From positions 124,001-188,000 of the forward strand of contig NZ_UUIS01000014.1 of assembly GCF_900589395.1 (NCBI RefSeq): a DNA stretch of 64,000 nt, read 5' to 3'. Both the position numbers and the translations under genes were made by a program. The stretch is from Pseudomonas viridiflava. Lineage in GTDB: Bacteria > Pseudomonadota > Gammaproteobacteria > Pseudomonadales > Pseudomonadaceae. This document shows, piece by piece, positions 45,703 to 55,700 of the stretch (position 1 is its first letter; each line of letters begins with the position of its first letter). The notes beneath the pieces were generated by a model, which saw nothing but the letters and a program-made list of their open reading frames with translations, was not told where the DNA came from and searched no databases.

Positions 45703-45731
45703 CTGTCAAAATTCTGCAATTTTTCTGTCAT
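45703..45731 (+). promoter_or_regulatory. Pho box (three half-sites) upstream of pstC
   Basis: CTGTCAA (45703-45709), CTGCAAT (45714-45720) and CTGTCAT (45725-45731), with four-base gaps, closely match the PhoB consensus. They lie within the pstS-pstC gap, 40 bp before the pstC ATG, so pstC-pstA-pstB-phoU can be transcribed independently of pstS. Confidence 0.85.
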
Positions 45732-45770
45732 GCAGCGTCCAGGCGCAAAGAACCAGTCGAACAGGATCCG

Positions 45771-48032
45771 ATGAATCGTAGTTCAGCCCCCGAAGGCATT
45801 GACTTCAATACCCCCGCCATGCAGCGCAAGCGCCGCCGGCGGGCGCTCGGCAATCGTCTGACCGGCTGGTACGTCGCGGTCGGTGGCCTTGCCGTGCTGG
45901 CCGCCATCACTTTGATCTTTTTCTACCTGGCCTGGGTGGTCGCGCCGTTGTTCAAGGGCGCCAGCCTGCACGATGCCAAGCCCCTGCAAACGGCCTGGCT
46001 GCCGGAGGCCGGGCAACCGCTGATGATCAGCATCGAGGAGCAGAACCAGGTCGGCATGCGTATATCTGCCCAGGGCCAGGCGATCTTCTTCGACGCCACC
46101 GATGGCACAGAATTCAAGCGGGTCGACCTGCCGCTGCCGCCCGGGGTGAGTGTCACGGCCATCGGCAAGGACCAGCCCGGCACGCCCCTGATTGCCATGG
46201 GCCTGTCCAATGGCCAGGTCATGGTGTTCCGCCATGCATATCAGGTGACGTACCCCGGCAACCAGAAGCTGATCACCCCGGCCATCGCCTGGCCGTATGG
46301 CCAGGCGCCGTTCGTGCTGGGCGAGCAGGGCCAGGCGATCGATCATGTCACGGTCAGCGTCAACGGCAGCCATCTGCGCCTGGCCGGCGCCAGCGGCACG
46401 CAGTTGCACGTGCAGGCGCTGGAGATCGGCGAGAACCCGCTGACCGGCGCCGTCACTCGCGAGCAGCGCCGCATCGAATTGCCGCAGCTGTCGGCCGAGG
46501 TCAAGGCGCTGTACATCGACCCGCGCCAGCAATGGCTGTACGTGATCAACGGTCGGGCGCAGGCCGATGTCTTCAGCCTGCTGGACCGCTCGCTGAACGG
46601 TCGCTACAAGCTGCTGGAAAACGCCAACGCCGAAATCACTGCCAGTACTCAGTTGACCGGCGGCGTGTCCTTGCTGTTCGGCGATTCGCGTGGCGGGATC
46701 AGCCAGTGGTTCATGGCCCGCGACACCGACGAAGAGCCGCGCTTCATGCGCATCCGTGACTTTCACCTCGATGACGCCCCGATCGTGCAGATCAGGGCCG
46801 AACAGCGCCGCAAGGGCTTTATCGCCCTGGACAGCGCCGGCCGACTGGGGGTGTTCCACAGCACTGCGCATCGCACCTTGCTGGTCGAAAAAGTGGCCGA
46901 CAGTGCCGGCCTGCTGACCTTGTCGCCCCGCGCCAACCGCCTGCTGATCGAAACCCCTGGCAAGTTGCAGGCGCTGGACCTGGACAACCCGCACCCGGAG
47001 ATTTCCTGGAGCGCGCTGTGGGACAAGGTCTGGTACGAAGGTTATGACGAGCCGCGGCATGTCTGGCAGTCGACCGCTTCCAACAGCGACTACGAACCCA
47101 AGCTGAGCCTGGCGCCGTTGACCTACGGCACGCTCAAGGCGGCGTTCTACGCGATGTTGCTGGCCGCGCCGCTGGCCATTGCCGCGGCCATCTACACCGC
47201 CTACTTCATGGCCCCGGGCATGCGCCGCAAGGTCAAGCCGGTGATCGAGCTGATGGAGGCGATGCCGACGGTGATCCTGGGCTTTTTCGCCGGGCTGTTT
47301 CTGGCGCCGTATCTTGAGGCGCACCTGCCGGGCATCTTCAGCCTGCTGCTGTTGACGCCGGTCGGCATTCTGCTGGCGGGCTACCTGTGGAGCCGGTTGC
47401 CCGATGCCGTGCGCCTGCGGGTACCCGATGGCTGGGAAGCGGCCTTGCTGATCCCGGTGGTGCTGCTGGTGGGTTGGGGCTCGCTGGCGGTGAGCCCGCA
47501 GCTGGAGGGCTGGCTGTTCGGTGGCGACATGAGCACCTGGCTCACGGACGAACTGGGCATCGCTTATGACCAGCGCAATGCACTGGTGGTCGGCCTGGCC
47601 ATGGGCTTCGCGGTCATTCCCAACATCTACTCGATTGCCGAAGATGCGATCTTCAGCGTGCCGCGCAGCCTGAGCCTGGGCTCGCTGGCGCTGGGAGCCA
47701 CGCCCTGGCAGACCCTGACCCGCGTGGTGCTGCTGACCGCCAGCCCGGGCCTGTTCTCCGCCTTGATGATCGGCATGGGCCGTGCGGTGGGCGAAACCAT
47801 GATCGTGCTGATGGCCACCGGCAACACACCGATCATGAACATGAACCTGTTCGAGGGCATGCGTACCCTGGCGGCCAACGTCGCCGTGGAAATGCCGGAA
47901 TCGGAAGTGGGCGGCAGCCATTATCGTGTGTTGTTCCTGGCCGCCCTGGTGCTGCTGATATTCACCTTCGTGATGAATACCCTGGCGGAGCTGATTCGCC
48001 AGCGCCTGCGCAAGCAATACTCATCGCTTTGA
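45771..48032 (+). CDS. pstC: Phosphate ABC transporter permease PstC (extended form)
   Basis: A 753-residue permease, far longer than the roughly 320 residues of E. coli PstC. One membrane helix at about 33-55 precedes a roughly 380-residue extracytoplasmic domain. The permease core then spans about 455-750, including PVIELMEAMPTVILGFFAGLFLA and SVPRSLSLGSLALGATPWQTL (EAA loop contacting PstB). The enlarged form is usual in Pseudomonas. Together with PstA it forms the inner-membrane channel for phosphate uptake. The ATG at 45771 follows AGGATCC. It sits 16 bp before pstA. Confidence 0.88.
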   Translation: MNRSSAPEGIDFNTPAMQRKRRRRALGNRLTGWYVAVGGLAVLAAITLIFFYLAWVVAPLFKGASLHDAKPLQTAWLPEAGQPLMISIEEQNQVGMRISAQGQAIFFDATDGTEFKRVDLPLPPGVSVTAIGKDQPGTPLIAMGLSNGQVMVFRHAYQVTYPGNQKLITPAIAWPYGQAPFVLGEQGQAIDHVTVSVNGSHLRLAGASGTQLHVQALEIGENPLTGAVTREQRRIELPQLSAEVKALYIDPRQQWLYVINGRAQADVFSLLDRSLNGRYKLLENANAEITASTQLTGGVSLLFGDSRGGISQWFMARDTDEEPRFMRIRDFHLDDAPIVQIRAEQRRKGFIALDSAGRLGVFHSTAHRTLLVEKVADSAGLLTLSPRANRLLIETPGKLQALDLDNPHPEISWSALWDKVWYEGYDEPRHVWQSTASNSDYEPKLSLAPLTYGTLKAAFYAMLLAAPLAIAAAIYTAYFMAPGMRRKVKPVIELMEAMPTVILGFFAGLFLAPYLEAHLPGIFSLLLLTPVGILLAGYLWSRLPDAVRLRVPDGWEAALLIPVVLLVGWGSLAVSPQLEGWLFGGDMSTWLTDELGIAYDQRNALVVGLAMGFAVIPNIYSIAEDAIFSVPRSLSLGSLALGATPWQTLTRVVLLTASPGLFSALMIGMGRAVGETMIVLMATGNTPIMNMNLFEGMRTLAANVAVEMPESEVGGSHYRVLFLAALVLLIFTFVMNTLAELIRQRLRKQYSSL

Positions 48033-48048
48033 GGACACAGGGACTTAC

Positions 48049-49755
48049 GTGAAACAGCATTCTCTCAACAGCGGTCGCCAGGGCGTGCCTGCGGGTCCGC
48101 TCCGGCGCTGGATCAAAAGCGGTGCGCCCGGTGTATGGATGAGCGCGGGCGCGGTGTCCATTGCCGTCATCCTGACCATTGGCCTGCTGACATTGCTGGC
48201 CGTGCGTGGCCTGGGGCATTTCTGGCCGGCCGATCTGGTGCGCGCGCAATACAGCGTGCCCGGCCAGGCGCCGCAGGTGTTGATCGGTGAGCGCGTCGAG
48301 GTCGAAAAGGTGCCGCGCGCCCGTGTGCTCGATGCCGGTTTGCCGGTGGCGACCCAGGGTTCGGAGCTGATGACCCGCGAGCTGTTCAAGGTCGGCAACC
48401 GTGACCTGACTCGCAACGATTTCACCTGGGTGGTCAGCGACTGGCTGAGCCTGCGCGATACGCCGGCCGAGTTGATGACCCTGGAGCGCCGCGAGTGGGG
48501 CAACTTCTATGGCTACCTGGTCAACGTCAAGGAAAACGGACGGGTGCTGGCCAGCGGTGAGGCCGCCTGGCCGGAGCTGCGTACCCGGCTGCAGCGTGTG
48601 CAGGGCTTGAGCCGCGAGCTGCAGCGTCTTGAAAAGAAAGACATCGTGGCCATCAACCAGGGCTTTGAGCGCCTGCGCCTGCACACCCGCCAGCTGGAAA
48701 TGAACGGGGACTCCGACCCCATGGCCCAGGCCGACATGGCCGCCGAGCGGGCCGAGCTGCAAGCGCGCTACAGCGAGGCCGAGACGCGCCTGGCCGAGCT
48801 GCGCCAGACCATTTCACGCGACAGCCTGACCGCTCGCGATGCCGAGGGCCGGCAGGTCGAGATCGACCTGGGCAAGGTGGTGCGCGCCTATCAGCCCAAT
48901 GCCATGAGCGTGACGGCCAAGGCCGGTTTCTATGGGCACAAGCTCTGGGAGTTCCTCAGCGACGAGCCGCGTGAAGCCAACACCGAGGGCGGGATCTTCC
49001 CGGCCATTTTCGGCACCGTGATGATGACCATGATCATGGCCGTGATCGTCACCCCGTTTGGCGTGCTGGCCGCGGTCTACCTGCGTGAATATGCCCGCCA
49101 GGGCCTGGTGACCCGCCTGATCCGCATCGCGGTGAACAACCTGGCCGGGGTGCCGGCCATTGTCTATGGCGTGTTCGGCCTGGGCTTTTTCGTCTATGTG
49201 CTGGGCGGCTCGCTGGACCGCCTGTTTTTCCCCGAGGCACTGCCGGCGCCGACCTTCGGCACCCCGGGCCTGCTCTGGGCGTCGCTGACCCTGGCGCTGC
49301 TGGCCGTGCCGGTGGTGATCGTCTCGACCGAAGAGGGTCTGGCGCGCATCCCGCTGAGCCTGCGCGAAGGCTCGCTGGCGCTGGGCGCGACCAAGGCCGA
49401 AACCCTGTGGAAGATCGTCCTGCCCATGGCCAGCCCGGCCATCATGACCGGGCTGATTCTGGCCGTGGCCCGTGCGGCTGGCGAAGTGGCGCCGCTGATG
49501 CTGGTGGGCGTGGTCAAGATGGCGCCGGCGCTGCCGGTGGACGGCAACTACCCGTACCTGCACCTGGACCAGAAGATCATGCACCTGGGCTTTCATATTT
49601 ATGACGTGGGCTTCCAGAGCCCCAATGTCGAGGCGGCACGACCGCTGGTGTACGCCACCGCGCTGTTGCTGGTGCTGGTGATCGCCTTGCTCAACCTGTC
49701 GGCGGTGGCCATACGCAACCACCTGCGCGAGAAATACAAGGCGCTGGATAACTGA
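48049..49755 (+). CDS. pstA: Phosphate ABC transporter permease PstA (extended form)
   Basis: A 568-residue permease starting at GTG 48049 with GAGGACACAGGGA upstream. One helix at about 35-55 precedes an extracytoplasmic region that includes a coiled coil (about 165-265, rich in Leu/Glu/Arg repeats). The permease core lies at about 310-560, with FPAIFGTVMMTMIMAVIVTPFGV, NNLAGVPAIVYGVFGLGFF and IPLSLREGSLALGATKAETLW (EAA loop). It partners PstC and PstB. E. coli PstA is about half this length, and the extension is seen in other Pseudomonas. Confidence 0.88.
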   Translation: MKQHSLNSGRQGVPAGPLRRWIKSGAPGVWMSAGAVSIAVILTIGLLTLLAVRGLGHFWPADLVRAQYSVPGQAPQVLIGERVEVEKVPRARVLDAGLPVATQGSELMTRELFKVGNRDLTRNDFTWVVSDWLSLRDTPAELMTLERREWGNFYGYLVNVKENGRVLASGEAAWPELRTRLQRVQGLSRELQRLEKKDIVAINQGFERLRLHTRQLEMNGDSDPMAQADMAAERAELQARYSEAETRLAELRQTISRDSLTARDAEGRQVEIDLGKVVRAYQPNAMSVTAKAGFYGHKLWEFLSDEPREANTEGGIFPAIFGTVMMTMIMAVIVTPFGVLAAVYLREYARQGLVTRLIRIAVNNLAGVPAIVYGVFGLGFFVYVLGGSLDRLFFPEALPAPTFGTPGLLWASLTLALLAVPVVIVSTEEGLARIPLSLREGSLALGATKAETLWKIVLPMASPAIMTGLILAVARAAGEVAPLMLVGVVKMAPALPVDGNYPYLHLDQKIMHLGFHIYDVGFQSPNVEAARPLVYATALLLVLVIALLNLSAVAIRNHLREKYKALDN

Positions 49756-49823
49756 TCGGCCTGTGCCGCCGCGCTACACCGCCGGCGGCCTGACCCAACG
49801 AATCGTTCCTGTAGGAGCCGTGC

Positions 49824-50657
49824 ATGCAACACCATAGCCGTAACCGTGGCGCCGCGATCAACGCGTCGGGACGCAGCCAGGAAGCCATGGCGCTGACCAA
49901 CGAGCCGGTGGCATTCGAAGTGGCGGGCCTGAACCTGTTCTATGGCGACAAGCAGGCGTTGTTCGACATCGGCCTGGATATTCCACGCCAGAAAGTCACC
50001 TCGTTCATCGGCCCGTCCGGGTGCGGCAAGTCGACCCTGTTGCGCACCTTCAACCGCATGAACGACCTGGTCGACGATTGCCGCGTGCAGGGCGAGATCA
50101 ACCTGTACGGGCACAACATCTACAGCAAGGGCGAGGACGTGGCCGAGCTGCGCCGTCGCGTGGGCATGGTGTTCCAGAAGCCCAACCCGTTTCCCAAGAC
50201 CATCTATGAAAATGTGGTCTATGGCCTGCGTATCCAGGGCATCAACAAGAAGCGCATGCTCGACGAGGCCGTCGAGTGGGCCTTGAAGGGCGCGGCCTTG
50301 TGGGATGAGGTCAAGGACCGCCTGCATGAGTCGGCGCTGGGCCTGTCCGGCGGTCAGCAGCAGCGCCTGGTGATTGCCCGCACCATCGCGGTCGAGCCTG
50401 AAGTGCTGCTGCTCGATGAGCCCTGCTCGGCGCTGGACCCGATTTCGACCCTGAAAGTCGAAGAGCTGATCTACGAACTGAAATCCAAATACACCATTGT
50501 GATCGTCACTCACAACATGCAACAGGCGGCGCGGGTCTCTGACTACACCGCGTTCATGTACATGGGCAAACTCGTCGAATTCGGTGATACGGACACGTTG
50601 TTCACCAATCCGGCGAAAAAACAGACAGAAGATTACATCACTGGTCGCTATGGCTAG
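49824..50657 (+). CDS. pstB: Phosphate ABC transporter ATP-binding protein PstB
   Basis: A 277-residue ABC ATPase that drives phosphate import. Walker A is GPSGCGKST near residue 68, the PstB-specific [15 protein letters not shown] follows, the signature is LSGGQQQR near residue 178, and Walker B is [30 protein letters not shown] contains the switch histidine. The ATG at 49824 is preceded by TGTAGGAGC, whose REP-like start doubles as the Shine-Dalgarno. A shorter start at MALTNEP (about residue 22) is possible. Confidence 0.93.
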   Translation: MQHHSRNRGAAINASGRSQEAMALTNEPVAFEVAGLNLFYGDKQALFDIGLDIPRQKVTSFIGPSGCGKSTLLRTFNRMNDLVDDCRVQGEINLYGHNIYSKGEDVAELRRRVGMVFQKPNPFPKTIYENVVYGLRIQGINKKRMLDEAVEWALKGAALWDEVKDRLHESALGLSGGQQQRLVIARTIAVEPEVLLLDEPCSALDPISTLKVEELIYELKSKYTIVIVTHNMQQAARVSDYTAFMYMGKLVEFGDTDTLFTNPAKKQTEDYITGRYG

Positions 50658-50727
50658 GGCCAGGGGTTGTCAGGCCTGAGCTACCGCTGCGATTTCGCAT
50701 CAACCGGACGTTTCAAGGACACCGAGC

Positions 50728-51489
50728 ATGATCCACAAAGACAGCCTCACCCATCACATCTCCCAACAGTTCAATGCCGAACTCGAAGACGTGCGCAGCC
50801 ACCTGCTCGAAATGGGCGGCCTGGTCGAGAAGCAGGTCAACGATGCCGTGACGGCGCTGATCGAAGCCGATTCGGGCCTGGCCCAGCGTGTTCGCGACGT
50901 CGATGAGCGCATCAACCAGATGGAGCGCAACATCGACGAAGAATGCCTGCGCATTCTTGCCCGTCGCCAGCCGGCGGCTTCCGACCTGCGCCTGATCATC
51001 AGCATTTCCAAGTCGGTGATCGACCTGGAGCGCATCGGTGACGAAGCCACCAAGATCGCCCGTCGCGCCATCCAGCTGTGCGAAGAAGGCGAAGCGCCAC
51101 GCGGCTACGTGGAGGTGCGGCACATCGGCGACCAGGTGCGCAACATGGTGCGTGATGCCCTGGACTCGTTCGCCCGCTTCGACCCGGAGCTGGCGCTGTC
51201 GGTGGCCCAGTACGACAAGACCATTGACCGTGAGTACAAGACCGCGCTGCGTGAACTGGCCACCTACATGATGGAAGATCCTCGCTCGATCTCGCGCGTA
51301 CTCAACGTGATCTGGGTCCTGCGCTCGCTGGAGCGGATCGGTGACCATGCGCGCAATATCTCCGAACTGGTGATTTACCTGGTGCGCGGCACCGACGTGC
51401 GGCACATGGGCCTCAAGCGCATGCGTGAAGAAGTGCAGGGCCATGCGAGCGAAAGCCCTCATGTTCCGGACACAACTGACGATAAATAA
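50728..51489 (+). CDS. phoU: Phosphate signalling protein PhoU
   Basis: A 253-residue protein of two repeated three-helix PhoU domains. Metal-binding acidic motifs appear in each half (VIDLERIGDEATKIAR in the first, SLERIGDHARNISELVIYLVRG in the second). PhoU couples the state of the Pst transporter to PhoR and represses the Pho regulon in high phosphate. It is the last gene of the pst unit, 70 bp after pstB, and is followed by a terminator. Confidence 0.94.
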   Translation: MIHKDSLTHHISQQFNAELEDVRSHLLEMGGLVEKQVNDAVTALIEADSGLAQRVRDVDERINQMERNIDEECLRILARRQPAASDLRLIISISKSVIDLERIGDEATKIARRAIQLCEEGEAPRGYVEVRHIGDQVRNMVRDALDSFARFDPELALSVAQYDKTIDREYKTALRELATYMMEDPRSISRVLNVIWVLRSLERIGDHARNISELVIYLVRGTDVRHMGLKRMREEVQGHASESPHVPDTTDDK

Positions 51490-51503
51490 GATTGCCTGCC
51501 CTG

Positions 51504-51529
51504 AACGCCCGGCCTGTGTCGGGCGTTTT
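51504..51529 (+). terminator. Intrinsic terminator of the pst-phoU operon
   Basis: AACGCCCG (51504-51511) pairs with CGGGCGTT (51520-51527) around GCCTGTGT, with T residues at 51526-51529. It lies 15 bp after the phoU stop. Confidence 0.85.
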
Positions 51530-51742
51530 GCATTGTGGGTATCACCGTTTGCCGTCATGATCGGTGCTGGCTTAGTGCCCTCGTCCCACCCCCTGGTCGA
51601 CGAGTGTCGTGAAAACCCGGCTGCCGGGTTCTGTCATTCAATGTGGTTGTTGGCCGTGAGCCAACGCTATGCTTGCCGAAACAAGGGGCGTGCGGGCCTA
51701 CCGCACTTCACCCGATAGGTGAATACGTCCGCAGGAGCGTCG

Positions 51743-52621
51743 ATGAGTAAAGTCAGTGTATTGGTTGTGGATGACGCGACCTTCATTCGTGATCTGGTGA
51801 GAAAAGGACTGCGTAACTATTTCCCCGGTATCCATACCGATGAAGCAGTCAACGGCCGCAAGGCGCAATTGATGTTGAGCCGCGAGTCGTTCGACCTGAT
51901 CCTGTGCGACTGGGAAATGCCCGAAATGTCAGGCCTTGAGCTGCTGACCTGGTGCCGCCAGCAGGAGAACCACCTCAAGACTGTGCCGTTCATCATGGTG
52001 ACCAGCCGCGGCGACAAGGAAAACGTCGTCCAGGCCATCCAGGCCGGCGTGTCGGACTTCATGGGCAAGCCCTTCACCAACGAGCAACTGCTCGGCAAGG
52101 TGAAGAAGGCGCTGGTCAAGGCCGGCAAGCTGGATGCGGTAATGTCCACAGGCCCCGTGCGTGCCAGCTCGCCGTTGAACGATTCGCTCAATGCCCTGAC
52201 CGGCGGCAGGGCCGAGGTGGTGCGTTCACCAGCGGCTGCTACGGCGGCACCCTCGGCCGCGCCGGTCGGCAGCCAGAGCCTGAACGGCCGCAGCCAGGCC
52301 CAGTTGCGACTGCCCAGCGGCAACCAGACCTGCATCATCAAGAGCCTGACCCTCAAGGAAAGCCAGTTGGTGATTCGCCGCAGCGACAGCCTGCCGCAAA
52401 TCCTCGAAAGCGCCGTACTGGACCTGGAGCAGGGTGAAAGCAATGAGGTGGCGCGCCTCAATGGCTACGTACACGCCATTACGGCCCACGAGCCCAAGCC
52501 TGACAGCGAATGGCTGCAAGTGACCTTCCGCTTCGTCGACCAGGACACCCAGAAGCTCGACTACTTGTCGAGGCTGATTGCCCGGGGCACGACTCACAAG
52601 AAATTCATCCCAGGGGCCTGA
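51743..52621 (+). CDS. CheY-like response regulator with unassigned C-terminal domain
   Basis: A 292-residue protein. An N-terminal receiver domain (about 1-125) has the acidic pair in VLVVDDATFIRDLV, the phospho-acceptor Asp in LILCDWEMPEMSG and the Lys in DFMGKPFTNEQL. A Ser/Ala/Pro-rich linker follows, then a C-terminal domain (about 185-292) that I do not recognise; it may be PilZ-like, with RRSDSLPQILESAVLDLEQG. AGGAG lies six bases before the ATG at 51743. No partner kinase is nearby. A gene of this kind follows phoU in other Pseudomonas (from memory). Confidence 0.82.
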   Translation: MSKVSVLVVDDATFIRDLVRKGLRNYFPGIHTDEAVNGRKAQLMLSRESFDLILCDWEMPEMSGLELLTWCRQQENHLKTVPFIMVTSRGDKENVVQAIQAGVSDFMGKPFTNEQLLGKVKKALVKAGKLDAVMSTGPVRASSPLNDSLNALTGGRAEVVRSPAAATAAPSAAPVGSQSLNGRSQAQLRLPSGNQTCIIKSLTLKESQLVIRRSDSLPQILESAVLDLEQGESNEVARLNGYVHAITAHEPKPDSEWLQVTFRFVDQDTQKLDYLSRLIARGTTHKKFIPGA

Positions 52622-52723
52622 TGATCTTTCCTACGGGATAAATCCGGCCGGCCTGATGGCGCCGGCCGGAGAATGTCTATTGCGTTCCTCCAGTTATTTC
52701 ATCAATGACTGGAAGAATGGCCC

Positions 52724-55700
52724 ATGCCTGCCACTGTGCTGCAACCCTCTACGCTGCAAACCCTGGAAACCTCGCGCTTGTTCCTCAACATCGAGCAGGC
52801 GCTGGGGACCACTCCACATCCTGTATCCACCGAGCGTCATGCAGGCACCGCCGACGTCCCGGCCGACGAGTACTTTCGTATTGTCCGGTTGGTACTGACC
52901 CATTTGCTGGGTGAGGACACAGGCTTTGCCAATGGCAATCCTGCGCTCCCTGATGCGGCCCAGGCGCACAGGCTGATGCAGCTTTATCAAGGCGAAAAGG
53001 CCTGGAAGCTGTGCGCCGATGCCGTGGGTGTGCCGCTGTCCGAGGTCACGCCCTGGCTGGTGCATCAGTTTTTTGCCCGCATGGCCTGGCTCAACGAAGC
53101 GCGCTTTTCCACGCCGGCGCAGCGCTCACAGCTGCACGACTGGATCTATGAGCTGCGCTATTACCAGAGCCCGGATGAGGTCGTGGACATGAGGGAAAAT
53201 CCACTGTTTGCTGAGCTGCTTGGGTCGGTGCCTGAGGATCTGCGCCTGTGGATGGTGCAATTCAAACGTGGCGAGCGCCTGATGCCGATGGGTGAATTGA
53301 TCGCACGCAGTGACGGGCGTGCGCTGTGCAGCGGCTTGCTTGCCTGGAGCCAGCAGGATTCGCGATCGGCCCTGAGCGTATTCAGCGACGTGATGGCGGC
53401 CAAGGTTGCGCCCGGTGATTATTGCGACAAGACGGTGTCGAGTGCCCTTGAACAGCAATTGAAGACGCTGGCGACCTGGGCATCGATGGTCGCCTACCTG
53501 CAAGCAATTCCCGAAAGCGACCACCCTGACAGCCGCTTGCAGCTGGATGTCCTGACGCCGACCTCGGTCGACAGCCGCAGTGAGCTCCTGCGCAAGGTCG
53601 CCACCTACGTGCTGAATCCGACGGATGGTGACTGGCTGGCGCTGGCCATTGCCGGTGCGCGCCAGGCGCCGGGCATGCAGCTGTTGTCGCTGGCCATTGA
53701 ACTGCGCAGCAGGCACGCGGACCTGGCGCTTGAGCCGGCCATGTCGCTGGCCGCCATTTTGCTCAGGCCGGTGCTGCACGTGGGACCCGCCCTCGACGAG
53801 GCGCTGCCCACCGCCCGGTTTCTGAATGTCACCGTACCGGCCCTGAACACCTGGCGCGAGGTGCACAGTGCCAATGAGCTGTTTCGGCAGATGGGCATTG
53901 AGCTGCTGTGCCGGGCTGACGGTGCGCAGGCCTTGCGCTGGAGTCCTGCGCAGTGCTGGCATGCCTTGAGCCAGACCCGCGCGTTCACGACCCTGTTTGC
54001 GCCGCTGCTTGCACGCCTGAACTGGTACGCCGGCAGCCCGCAGCAACAGGCTTCGCCACGTATCACCCAGGCCCTGGCGGGCCGCGCCATCGTCGATGAC
54101 TTCCTCGGCAGCACGGCGGCGTTCGCCGAACCGCTGGCCGTGACACTGCGCGGCGCGTGGGTCTGTGAGTACAGCCATGTACAACTGTGTGCAAAGATCC
54201 GCGCCGACATTCAGGCCCGACAGCCGCAGGCCTCATCAAATACGCTTGACCTGCTGTATTACCTGCTAGTGCGAGAGACGCTGCCCGAACTGCTGGTCAC
54301 TGACGTGCCCGAGCACCTGCAATACGGGCGCGCCCTGCAAAGCGTTGCATTGATCCATGGCACCGCCTTGGTGGAAGGCCTGCGACAGGGCTGTCCGTTT
54401 GCACTCAGGTTCGATGACGTGATCGGCGTCAGCGCCGGCCTGGCGCAATCGAGTGATGCGGGTATTCATGCCTTGTGGGCCCGAACCCTGGCCGTTCCGG
54501 CCTTGCGCTATGCCACCGCGCACGGCGCCCTTGCAGGGGCCGGTGTCATGGATATCCACCAGGCCAGCGCAACGCACATCAGCCAGGCCTTGGCATTTCT
54601 CACCGCGCAGCAGGCGCTGCATGCCACCGAACTCCATGCCTTGCTGTCGATCAAGCCGCCGGATCGCAAGCAACTTGCGCAGCAGATGTTGAGCGATGCC
54701 GGGCTTGATCGCAGTGTGTGGGACGTGGACCTCATCGTGGTTGGCCCGCCTATCCTGCGAGATCATGGCTTTACCATTGCAGACGGTTATTCAATGGATA
54801 ACCTGCTGGCCGCGGTCATGGGGCGTGCGCAAGCCACGGTAACCGAGTTGGTGATGATGGGTGAGGCCTATATCCCCGGACAACCTACGGTGCCCGAGCA
54901 CTACGCACGTGCGTTCGAAGATTACCGGCAAGCCCTGGTGGCGGCGCAAGGCGCGGTGATCAGCCGTCTGCTGCATGAAACCTCTGCGCTGAACCGTGCG
55001 GTACTGCTGGGCTCGACCTGTGAGATAAGCCGGGTGCTTTTCGACACAGGGCAGGGCGCCCAGGGGACTTTCATACGCTGCCAGAAAGGCGACCATCGCA
55101 CGGATTTTCATGACCATAGCGTTGATGCCGAATTCTATCTGGAGATCATTCCAGCCAGTGGCGTTGTTCGCAGGGTAACCCCGCTGTTTGATTATGAGCT
55201 CGTACTCGAAACCGGCTTTAGAGGCGATACCGTTGAAAAACACGAACGCAATCGGCAGAAGCTAGCCGAGGCGCGGATTACACCGTTATGGCCTCTGGAC
55301 AGTGATGCTTACCTCACGGGGGCGGCTTCACGCCGTTGTTGTGGGTACCGGCATCCTCGCAATGGCAAACTGGTTCCCAGCGCAGAGCTTATCTATCTGG
55401 CCCCGGGCAGCGGCACGCCCCAACTGGATGCCTTTGCCAAGGCGGCGGCAAACCATCAACTCGGCGATTTTCTGGAGAGCAGCCGCCAACAGCACAATCA
55501 CTACACACCCTGGGAAAACATCTGGGCGGCAGAGCGCAGGTGGGCTGACGTCGCCGCGCGTTTGATTATTCCGTTCTACGGTTGCATCAAGGATCTGGCT
55601 GCGGGCGAGCACTCTGCCGGGGTGATCGCTGGATGTACGCTGGACGTCGCCTTTGTATTGATTCCATTCGGACAGTTTGCAGGCTCTACGGCGCGTATTG

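Noticed and set aside
45783..48017. 744-codon open frame on the minus strand
   Set aside because: Antisense to pstC, with Gln/His/Arg-rich composition and no domain pattern.
51614..51630. AACCCGGC-T-GCCGGGTT hairpin before the response regulator gene
   Set aside because: It is a short REP-like palindrome without a T run or link to a gene start, so it was not called as a terminator or operator.
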